This document shows, one piece after another, positions 45,885 through 53,468 of a stretch of DNA of 64,000 nt. The stretch is from CAIYTF01 sp963664845 (GTDB taxonomy: Bacteria; Bacteroidota; Ignavibacteria; Ignavibacteriales; Ignavibacteriaceae). Each line of letters opens with the position of its first letter. The first letter of the stretch is position 1. Where the stretch lies: NCBI GenBank assembly GCA_963664845.1, contig OY761615.1, positions 4,340,001 to 4,404,000 of the forward strand, read 5' to 3'. The position numbers and the translations under genes are program-made. The notes beneath the pieces were generated by a model, which had not been told where the DNA came from, did no database searches, and worked only from the letters and a program-made list of their open reading frames with translations.

Positions 45885-48800
45885 ATGAAAATCTCTCGTC
45901 ATTATGTATCTGAATTCGGTTCCCATTATAGTAATATAAATTTCGATTCCAGAAGTTCTGAAATCAGAAATCCTGATGGGACGCTTGTGTTCCGTATGGA
46001 AAATGTAATTGTTCCATCCTTCTGGTCACAGGTTGCAACCGATATTGTTGCGCAAAAATATTTCCGTAAAGCAGGTATACCACGGATTCTAAAAAAGAAA
46101 AAAGAAGAAGGTGTGCCTGAGTGGCTGCAGCCTTCTATGCCTGATACCGAAGCACTGCTTCGTCTCCCCGAGAACGAACGTTATACCTCGGAGACAGATG
46201 CGCGTCATGTGTTTAATCGCCTTGCCGGCTGCTGGACATACTGGGGCTGGAAAGCAAAGTATTTTGCCGATGAAGATTCTGCGCTTGCCTTTTATGAGGA
46301 ATTACTTTACCAGCTCATTCACCAAATGGCAGCACCAAACTCGCCGCAATGGTTTAATACCGGATTGAATTGGGCATACGGCATTACTGGCCCGGCGCAA
46401 GGACATTTTTATGTTGACTATAAAAGCGGTGAACTGCTGCAATCGGCCGACGCCTATACGCATCCGCAACCACACGCCTGTTTCATACAGTCTGTCCAAG
46501 ACGATCTCGTCAATGAAGGCGGCATCATGGATCTGTGGGTGAGGGAAGCACGACTATTCAAATATGGTTCCGGTACAGGGACCAATTTTTCAGCAATCCG
46601 TGGATCAAATGAATCACTAAGCGGCGGCGGAAGATCCTCCGGGCTGATGTCATTCCTGAAGATTGGTGACAGGTCTGCCGGAGCAATAAAATCGGGTGGA
46701 ACTACACGACGGGCTGCAAAGATGGTCTGCCTCGACCTCGATCATCCGGACATTCTTGAGTTTGTTAACTGGAAAGTGATTGAAGAACAGAAAGTTGCTG
46801 CACTGGTAACAGGGTCGCAATTGTGTAATCTTCATTTGAATGCAATTATGCGGGCCTGTTATGAGGAACACCCGGAGAATGATCAGTTCAATCCAAAGCT
46901 TAATATGAAGCTCCAAAAAGCAATTGGAGAGGCACGAAAAGCACGAATTTCACAGAATCTGATAGACCGTGTTCTGCAGATTGCAAGGATGGGTTTCACT
47001 TCAATTGACTTCCCGGTCTATGATACTGATTGGAATTCTGAAGCCTATGCCTCTGTTTCAGGTCAGAACTCCAATAACTCTATCCGGATTGCCAACAATT
47101 TTATGGATGCAGTTATAGCCGACGGTGAATGGGGCCTTATTAACCGGAGTGAGAAGAAGAAAGCTATAAAGGAAAAACGCCAACCCAAGCCATCAAAAAC
47201 AATTTCAGCAAAAGAGCTCTGGGATGATATTGCGTATGCGGCGTGGACCTGCGCGGATCCGGGGGTTCAATTCCATACAACAATTAACGAATGGCACACC
47301 TGCCCGGCAGACGGAGAGATACGCGCTTCCAATCCATGTAGCGAGTATATGTTCCTTGATGATACGGCCTGTAACCTCGCTTCAATTAATCTGATTAAGT
47401 TTTACAATACTGCTACACAGAAGTTCGATATAGAAGGATACCGGCATTCAGCACGCATTTGGACCATTGTTTTGGAAATTAGTGTGCTCATGGCTCAATT
47501 CCCCAGCAGGGCAATTGCTCAGCTAAGCTACGATTTCAGAACGCTGGGATTGGGTTATGCCAACCTTGGCGCTTTACTGATGGTTCAGGGCATTCCTTAT
47601 GACAGCGAAGAAGCATTTGCCATTTGCGGGGCCTTAACGTCAATTATGCATATGACTGCTTATGCAACATCGGCTGAAATGGCCAAGGAACTTGGGCCAT
47701 TCCCGGGTTATCAACGCAACCGCGAACACATGCTCCGGGTGCTCAGGAATCATCGTCGTGCGGCATATAACGAAGATAAAAGCGAATATGAAGAATTGAC
47801 CATTACACCGGTAGGTATTGATCCGGTTTATTGTCCTTATGATCTTTTACAGGCTGCGAGAGAATCCTCAAATCTTGCCGTTGAACTTGGAGAGCAATAT
47901 GGCTATCGCAATGCACAGGTAACCGTTATTGCCCCAACGGGAACAATAGGCTTGGTGATGGATTGCGATACGACTGGTGTTGAACCTGATTTCGCGTTGG
48001 TTAAATTCAAGAAGCTTGCCGGCGGTGGTTATTTCAAGATCATCAACCAGTCAACCCCCCCGGCATTAAAGAAACTCGGCTATACGGATGATGAGATTAC
48101 AGAGATCATCAGGTATGCCAAGGGTTCTGGAACACTTGCCGGTGCGCCTTATATTAATCATCAGGCGTTAAAAGCACGGGGCTTCACGGAAGAAATTATC
48201 CAGAAAATTGATGTCACGCTTCCAACAGTGTTTGAACTTACGTTTGCCTTTAACCGGTATGTGCTTGGTGACGAATTCCTTACCACTGAACTGGGGTTAA
48301 CTCTCGCCCAGCTAAATGCCCCCGATTTCGATCTCCTGAAAGCTATGGGCTTCTCGCGTCAGGAAATTGCCATGGCAAACGATTATGTCTGTGGAACCAT
48401 GACCGTTGAAGGTGCACCATTTCTGAAGGTTGAACATTATCCTGTGTTTGACTGCGCAAACAAATGCGGAAAAACCGGATCGAGGTTTATCAGGGCAATG
48501 GCGCACATCAGAATGATGGCTGCTGCACAACCGTTTATATCGGGAGCCATCTCAAAAACAATTAATCTGCCAAACCAGGCAGTGGTCAACGATATTAAAG
48601 ATGCCTATTTTGAATCATGGCGCCTGGGCCTGAAGGCTAATGCTATCTATCGCGATGGCTCAAAATTGTCACAACCGCTCAGCTCCTATTTTGACGATGA
48701 TCTGGAACAGATTCTTGAGGACAGAGAGAACAATGACATTGTTAAAATTGCTGAACGTGTGGTGAACCGCTACATTGCACAACGCAAACGCCTTCCGGAT

Positions 48801-49472
48801 CGCAGAGCAGGTTATACACAAAAATCAAAGATCAATGGGCAGAGCGTTTATATCCGGACCGGTGAATATGAGAATGGCCAGTTAGGCGAGATATTCATCG
48901 ATATGCATCGCGAAGGTGCAACAGTGAGAAGTCTTTTAAACTGTTTTGCCATCTCCATTTCGCTCGGTCTGCAGCACGGTGTTCCCCTTGAGGAGTTTGT
49001 TGATGCCTTTGTGTTCACCCGTTTTGAACCGAGTGGCATCGTGAGCGGAAATGCCAAAATTAAATTTGCAACCTCTATTATTGACTATATCTTCAGAGAA
49101 CTTGCGGTGAGCTATCTCGGCCGTAACGATCTTGCGCATGTTAATAATGATGAAGAGCCATCAATGCCAACCTCACGGAATATTGTTCGCAGTGTGTCTG
49201 ATGATGCAAGTGATTTTGAGACTAATACTGCGGATAATGATTACGAAGCCCCTGCCGCTGCCAGTTATAATTTCTCGCTTTCCTCACCGGAGAACGCCCA
49301 CAAGGAAACATTGATTTCCGATGAAGCTCTCATGTTGCGGAAAAAAGTCAAGAATGCAATAGAGCAGGGCTACACCGGCGATGTTTGCACCGAGTGCGAT
49401 AACATGACTATGGTCAGAAATGGTGTCTGCCTCAAGTGTATGACTTGCGGCGCCACTACAAGCTGCAGTTAG
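45885..49472 (+). CDS. nrdJ: Adenosylcobalamin-dependent ribonucleotide reductase (class II)
   Basis: A 1195-residue class II reductase, making deoxyribonucleotides without oxygen dependence via adenosylcobalamin. Key segments are FNTGLNWAYGI and HACFIQSVQDDL near the N-terminus, RASNPCSEYMFLDDTACNLAS with the thiyl-radical Cys and neighbouring Glu, and APTGTIGLVMDCDTTGVEPD for the phosphate loop. The C-terminus has CTECDNMTMVRNGVCLKC and a TTSCS end, a zinc-ribbon-like tail with redox Cys. Length matches the long Nrd J type. It needs B12 salvage or synthesis, which is not seen here. Confidence 0.93.
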   Translation: MKISRHYVSEFGSHYSNINFDSRSSEIRNPDGTLVFRMENVIVPSFWSQVATDIVAQKYFRKAGIPRILKKKKEEGVPEWLQPSMPDTEALLRLPENERYTSETDARHVFNRLAGCWTYWGWKAKYFADEDSALAFYEELLYQLIHQMAAPNSPQWFNTGLNWAYGITGPAQGHFYVDYKSGELLQSADAYTHPQPHACFIQSVQDDLVNEGGIMDLWVREARLFKYGSGTGTNFSAIRGSNESLSGGGRSSGLMSFLKIGDRSAGAIKSGGTTRRAAKMVCLDLDHPDILEFVNWKVIEEQKVAALVTGSQLCNLHLNAIMRACYEEHPENDQFNPKLNMKLQKAIGEARKARISQNLIDRVLQIARMGFTSIDFPVYDTDWNSEAYASVSGQNSNNSIRIANNFMDAVIADGEWGLINRSEKKKAIKEKRQPKPSKTISAKELWDDIAYAAWTCADPGVQFHTTINEWHTCPADGEIRASNPCSEYMFLDDTACNLASINLIKFYNTATQKFDIEGYRHSARIWTIVLEISVLMAQFPSRAIAQLSYDFRTLGLGYANLGALLMVQGIPYDSEEAFAICGALTSIMHMTAYATSAEMAKELGPFPGYQRNREHMLRVLRNHRRAAYNEDKSEYEELTITPVGIDPVYCPYDLLQAARESSNLAVELGEQYGYRNAQVTVIAPTGTIGLVMDCDTTGVEPDFALVKFKKLAGGGYFKIINQSTPPALKKLGYTDDEITEIIRYAKGSGTLAGAPYINHQALKARGFTEEIIQKIDVTLPTVFELTFAFNRYVLGDEFLTTELGLTLAQLNAPDFDLLKAMGFSRQEIAMANDYVCGTMTVEGAPFLKVEHYPVFDCANKCGKTGSRFIRAMAHIRMMAAAQPFISGAISKTINLPNQAVVNDIKDAYFESWRLGLKANAIYRDGSKLSQPLSSYFDDDLEQILEDRENNDIVKIAERVVNRYIAQRKRLPDRRAGYTQKSKINGQSVYIRTGEYENGQLGEIFIDMHREGATVRSLLNCFAISISLGLQHGVPLEEFVDAFVFTRFEPSGIVSGNAKIKFATSIIDYIFRELAVSYLGRNDLAHVNNDEEPSMPTSRNIVRSVSDDASDFETNTADNDYEAPAAASYNFSLSSPENAHKETLISDEALMLRKKVKNAIEQGYTGDVCTECDNMTMVRNGVCLKCMTCGATTSCS

Positions 49473-49546
49473 ACCTGCAATAAATTTCAATTACAGCGCG
49501 GTCCCATCGTGCACTGCGCTGTAATACTTCTGCTCAAGCCCGGTCA

Positions 49547-49762
49547 CTAAAAAAAAGTTGTTGCTGCATACTCTTTGTAGTTGGCAAATCTCTTTTCCAA
49601 CTCTAACTCCTCCAAATGACGCCAGACAAGTATGTTGACAATACCCAATGGTGCCATTACCAATGAAAATACACCACCGGTGTACAAAGGCGGACCTGCC
49701 ATCCACAGGATGAAACCCAGATACATAGGGTGCCGGATCCTTGAATAAACCCTAATCTTGCA
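49547..49762 (-). pseudogene. 3' remnant of an isoprenylcysteine/phospholipid methyltransferase-like gene
   Basis: Translating the minus strand gives a 71-residue open stretch ending at TAG 49547-49549, with VYSRIRHPMYLGFILWMAGP, VWRHLEELELEKRFANYKEY and a membrane helix between. RHPMYLG and the E-x-x-L-E-x-x-F motif are those of the ICMT/PEMT family C-terminus (SAM-binding, integral membrane). There is no start codon: an in-frame stop at 49763-49765 precedes it, and the small palindromic element at 49785 follows at once. The gene was cut off, possibly by that insertion. Confidence 0.75.
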
Positions 49763-49784
49763 TTAGAAAATAAACAAAATCAAT

Positions 49785-49888
49785 AACTTACATAAGTATC
49801 GAGTATTACGCCCTCCCTCGCCCTTTGGGAGAGGGAATGAGGGTGAGGGCCTTAGTATTAATAAATTCAGGTACTTATGCGAAAAGTT
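49785..49888. mobile_element. Small MITE-like inverted-repeat element
   Basis: AACTTACATAAGTA (49785-49798) faces TACTTATGCGAAAAGTT (~49872-49888), an imperfect inverted pair. Between them is a CCCTCGCCC...GAGGGTGAGGG hairpin. It abuts the broken methyltransferase remnant. 104 bp, no coding capacity. Confidence 0.5.
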
Positions 49889-49997
49889 AGTGGCTATTGC
49901 ATTTTTCGGGATAAATTCCTTTTGTTCTCAACAGAGAAAATTAAGGAGTCGTACATTCAAAAAAAATTATTTTGAAATACTCGGCTTTTTCATTACA

Positions 49998-50025
49998 TTT
50001 AATCAGACAATATTATCCGATTAAA
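49998..50025 (+). promoter_or_regulatory. Dyad upstream of nrfH
   Basis: TTTAATC (49998-50004) and GATTAAA (50019-50025) form an inverted repeat with a 14-base spacer, ending 11 bp before the nrfH start codon. It could be a regulator site or a hairpin in the leader. It is not a standard FNR box (TTGAT-N4-ATCAA). Confidence 0.35.
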
Positions 50026-50036
50026 GATAACGAACT

Positions 50037-50639
50037 ATGAAGATCCTCAAAACCTTCTACCATTTCATTATTCCTCCGGAAAACTGGCGGATGCCCGTGC
50101 TGTTTACGCTCGGCGTGTTGCTCGGTTTGGGTCTTATGATACTCCGTGTATCCAATGCATTTTCCTATCTCTCCGACGATCCCGAAGCATGCATAAATTG
50201 TCACGTCATGACAACACAATTTGCTTCCTGGCAGCACAGCAGCCACAGAAGGGCTGCCACTTGCAACGACTGCCATGTCCCGCATGACAACGTGTTTCGC
50301 AAATATTATTTCAAGGCAACCGACGGATTGCGGCACTCGACAATCTTCACTTTGCGAATGGAGCCTCAGGTTATCATGATTAAAGAGGCCGGGCAGACTG
50401 TGGTGCAGGAGAACTGCATCCGCTGCCATGAGCATCTGGTCAGTGAAGTATCCATCGCGGCAGTTACCAAGGAGTCATCAATGCATGGTGATGGCAAGCT
50501 TTGTTGGGAGTGCCACCGTGAAACGCCGCATGGCAGAGTGAACAGTCTTTCAGCCACACCTTTTGCAAGGGTGCCGGGTGTAACGCCGGTATTCCCCGAG
50601 TGGATGAACAAACTATTTCCTGAAAACAAAAAACCTTAA
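50037..50639 (+). CDS. nrfH: Cytochrome c nitrite reductase small subunit (tetraheme)
   Basis: A 200-residue NapC/NirT-family quinol dehydrogenase that hands electrons from menaquinol to NrfA. One N-terminal membrane anchor (VLFTLGVLLGLGLMILRV) is followed by four CxxCH haem motifs: CINCHVM, CNDCHVPH, CIRCHEHL and CWECHRE. It is membrane-anchored with its haem domain in the periplasm. nrfA starts 24 bp downstream, so the pair is an operon for dissimilatory nitrite reduction to ammonium. Confidence 0.95.
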   Translation: MKILKTFYHFIIPPENWRMPVLFTLGVLLGLGLMILRVSNAFSYLSDDPEACINCHVMTTQFASWQHSSHRRAATCNDCHVPHDNVFRKYYFKATDGLRHSTIFTLRMEPQVIMIKEAGQTVVQENCIRCHEHLVSEVSIAAVTKESSMHGDGKLCWECHRETPHGRVNSLSATPFARVPGVTPVFPEWMNKLFPENKKP

Positions 50640-50663
50640 TACAATACTTAGTCAGGATACCTT

Positions 50664-52139
50664 ATGAAAAAGATTACAAGTATAATAAGTGAGAAACCCT
50701 GGGTCGCGTGGGCCATTTTTGGCGGCACCGTCGTCGTCGTTTTTCTTGTCGGGCTTTTCGGTGCATCAATACTTCAGCGCCGGGGAGAAACCTTGGCGCG
50801 TATGCAGATACTTAAACCGATTGCCGAATGGGAACCGCGTAATGAGGTGTGGGGAGAGAACTTCCCCAGAGAATTTGAATCCTATCTAATGACAAAGGAT
50901 ACCGCGTTTGCAAGCAAGTATAATGGTTCAAAAACAGTTGACGAACTTGAAAGGGATCCGAATCTGGTGATCCTCTGGGCAGGGTACGCCTTTGCAAAAG
51001 AATATAATCAGTCGCGTGGCCATTACTACGCCATTAAAGATATCAGGGCAACACTGCGTACCGGACAACCACAACCGGCAACCTGCTGGACGTGTAAAAG
51101 TCCCGATGTGCCCCGTTTAATGAACCAGATGGGCGTTGGCGAGTTCTATAAGAAGCATTGGGATGAACTGGGTGATCAGGTGGTGAATACCATTGGCTGC
51201 CAGGACTGCCACGACCCCAAAACAATGAATCTGAGGATCACTCGTCCGGCTCTGGTTGAAGCGTTCCAGGCACAGGGTAAAGACATTAAGCAGGCAACCC
51301 ATCAGGAAATGCGTTCGCTGGTCTGTGCACAATGCCACGTGGAATACTATTTCAAGGGAAAGACGGAGAAATATTTAACCTTTCCCTGGCAGCATGGCCT
51401 GACAGTTGAAGATGCTGAAAAATATTATGATGAAAACCAGCACGTTGATTATGTCCATGCACTGAGCCGCACCCCCATATTGAAAGCTCAGCATCCTGAT
51501 TTTGAACTTACCGCCCAGGGCATACATGCCGAACGGGGAGTGGCTTGTGCCGATTGCCATATGCCTTACAAATCCGAAGGAGGACAGAAGTTCACGGATC
51601 ATCATGTGCAGAGCCCGCTGAATAATATCTCCCGCTCGTGCCAGGTGTGTCACCGCGAGAGCGAGGCAACACTCATAAAGAATGTGAACGACCGGCAGGA
51701 TAAAATCGTGGAACTTCAGCACCGTTCTGAGGATGAGATAGTGAAAGCACATATTGAAGCAAAGATGGCTTGGGACAAAGGAGCCAAGGTAGAGGACATG
51801 AAACCTGTACTCGCCCTCATACGCGCAGCTCAATGGAGATGGGACTATGTAACCGCGAGTCATGGGGCAAGCTTCCATGCTCCGGTGGAATGCGCCCGGA
51901 TACTGGGTGATGCAATTCAAAAGGGAAGTGAGGCACGGCTTCTTTTATCAAGAATCCTTTATAAGCTTGGCGTAACAGGACCGGTGGCAATGCCGGATAT
52001 TTCGACCAAAGAAAAGGCTCAGAAATACTTGGGCTTGGATATGCAGAAGTTTCGTGACGACAAAAAGGTATTCATGTCGACCGTGATCCCGGAATGGGAT
52101 AAAAAGGCAGCAGCGAGGCAGGGAAAACTAAACTATTAA
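50664..52139 (+). CDS. nrfA: Ammonia-forming cytochrome c nitrite reductase (pentahaem)
   Basis: A 491-residue periplasmic enzyme that reduces nitrite to ammonium with six electrons. An N-terminal membrane/signal helix (IFGGTVVVVFLVGLFGASIL) may leave it anchored. The catalytic haem has the Lys-ligated CWTCK motif; four CxxCH motifs follow (CQDCH, CAQCH, CADCH, CQVCH). Active-site YYFKG and HADRG-like HAERGVACADCHMP segments are in place. It follows nrfH; terminator after it. Confidence 0.95.
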   Translation: MKKITSIISEKPWVAWAIFGGTVVVVFLVGLFGASILQRRGETLARMQILKPIAEWEPRNEVWGENFPREFESYLMTKDTAFASKYNGSKTVDELERDPNLVILWAGYAFAKEYNQSRGHYYAIKDIRATLRTGQPQPATCWTCKSPDVPRLMNQMGVGEFYKKHWDELGDQVVNTIGCQDCHDPKTMNLRITRPALVEAFQAQGKDIKQATHQEMRSLVCAQCHVEYYFKGKTEKYLTFPWQHGLTVEDAEKYYDENQHVDYVHALSRTPILKAQHPDFELTAQGIHAERGVACADCHMPYKSEGGQKFTDHHVQSPLNNISRSCQVCHRESEATLIKNVNDRQDKIVELQHRSEDEIVKAHIEAKMAWDKGAKVEDMKPVLALIRAAQWRWDYVTASHGASFHAPVECARILGDAIQKGSEARLLLSRILYKLGVTGPVAMPDISTKEKAQKYLGLDMQKFRDDKKVFMSTVIPEWDKKAAARQGKLNY

Positions 52140-52169
52140 TTTGATAGAATAAAATAAAGTAACGTACTT

Positions 52170-52202
52170 AAGGGAAGGTCTGCATCAGGCCTTCCCTTTT
52201 TT
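52170..52202 (+). terminator. Terminator after nrfA
   Basis: AAGGGAAGG (52170-52178) pairs with CCTTCCCTT (52190-52198), followed by T to 52202. Confidence 0.85.
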
Positions 52203-52651
52203 AATGCGGAGCATTGAACATTCAATGTGATCAGATGTTCAAAATTTCTTCAATCTTCTTCAAAGTGGGTAATCTCCCAATTAATTAATGTTCATTAATT
52301 CCATTGAAATTAAAGGAGTTAGCGGTCTACACATAATTCCCCGGAATCAATGGGAGTGTAGCTGTTTTTAGGCAATAAACGACCTGTACATATTTTATTA
52401 TGCTGTATGAGGAAACTTCTATTATATTGTTATTTAATGAGTTAACACGATTTAAATAATCAGGTGAACCGGCCTGCAAGACCAGACCTGCAACCGTTTT
52501 TACGGAGCACGGCAATGATGTCAACGTAAAGTGCTTCTATTCAGCAGAACCCCTCACCACTAAATATGCTCTCCCTAAGGAGCAATGGTATCAACCTAAC
52601 GAGTACTATCGACGGATGTCATTCCCGCGAAAGCGGGAATCCATCTAATCC

Positions 52652-52696
52652 GTGCCATCTGCGTACCCTTTTATTCTTTTGATACAGTCTCATCTT
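52652..52696. repeat. Direct repeat flanking the DUF1016 remnant, left copy
   Basis: ATCCGTGCCATCTGCGTACC-CTTTTATTCTTTTGATACAG-TCTCATCT recurs at ~53178-53226 with few differences. The pair brackets the decayed nuclease fragment. The region 52203-52651 has no gene. Confidence 0.65.
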
Positions 52697-53009
52697 CAAA
52701 GTGCTAATATGCGTAGCACAGGGAGGGGAGCACGAAACTGTTAATCTGCACATTTCTTTGGCCGTGCTCCCATATGCGCTGGGGTAGTTTCTGTAATATT
52801 ATGGCTGGGTATGAACGACTGGAAGTGCCAACCAAAATGGCGCTCCCTGGCAGGCGGGCCTCACGCTTTGGGGCATTCCATTTTTATCATTGCGCCAAGG
52901 GAGCAGAGTTAATGGGGAGCACGGTAAAGTGAGTAAGCGTGAAACATGGGCTGTTTAATCTGGTTGCATTTCTGATTATGTTGGCAGTGAAGGTTTATCC
53001 GTTTTATGC

Positions 53010-53127
53010 TTCTCTGGCAGCATCGAAGAGCATAGATTTGTCAGAACACTTACTGAAGGAGTTTGGCAAAGGCTTCTCTGTCGATAACCTTGAGAACATG
53101 AGGCGTTTTATCTCACGTATCCAATAA
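53010..53127 (+). pseudogene. Fragment of a DUF1016 (YhcG-type) nuclease gene
   Basis: The ORF ending at 53127 has a C-terminal half reading SEHLLKEFGKGFSVDNLENM and RRFISRIQ, which fits the DUF1016 N-terminal domain motif (L-x-x-E-F-G-x-G-F-S-x-x-N-L-x-x-M-R). The PDDEXK nuclease half is absent and the frame stops within the domain. Its upstream part is unrelated. DUF1016/YhcG proteins are linked to restriction-modification loci, and a restriction enzyme gene starts 340 bp downstream. Confidence 0.65.
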
Positions 53128-53177
53128 GGCTGTCTCAAAAGTCAAATATTTGATTTCTATCCGTGGAAATCAGTTCA

Positions 53178-53226
53178 AATCCGTGTCATCCGCGTACCCT
53201 TTTTATTCTTTTGATACAGCCTCATC
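53178..53226. repeat. Direct repeat flanking the DUF1016 remnant, right copy
   Basis: Matches 52652-52696 (ATCCGTGTCATCCGCGTACC followed by a T-rich tract and GATACAGCCTCATCTG). The two repeats are ~525 bp apart in the same orientation. Confidence 0.65.
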
Positions 53227-53468
53227 TGAAATCCCTGATTTTCAGCTAAGTTGGTCCCACTACCAGATGCTGATTCGAATAGCAAACTTGGACGAAAGCG
53301 CGTTTTCGAAATTGATTTCGTTTTATTGATGTTTTTTTTCCCGTCTGTGCTTCGTGTTCTCTTTTCCGCATGTCCCGCGAAGCAGTTTCATTTTCCCATA
53401 GAATATCATTACATTTACTTGATTTCTAATCAAATTTACGCTATTTGTTCAGTTTATAGGGAGTTTCT

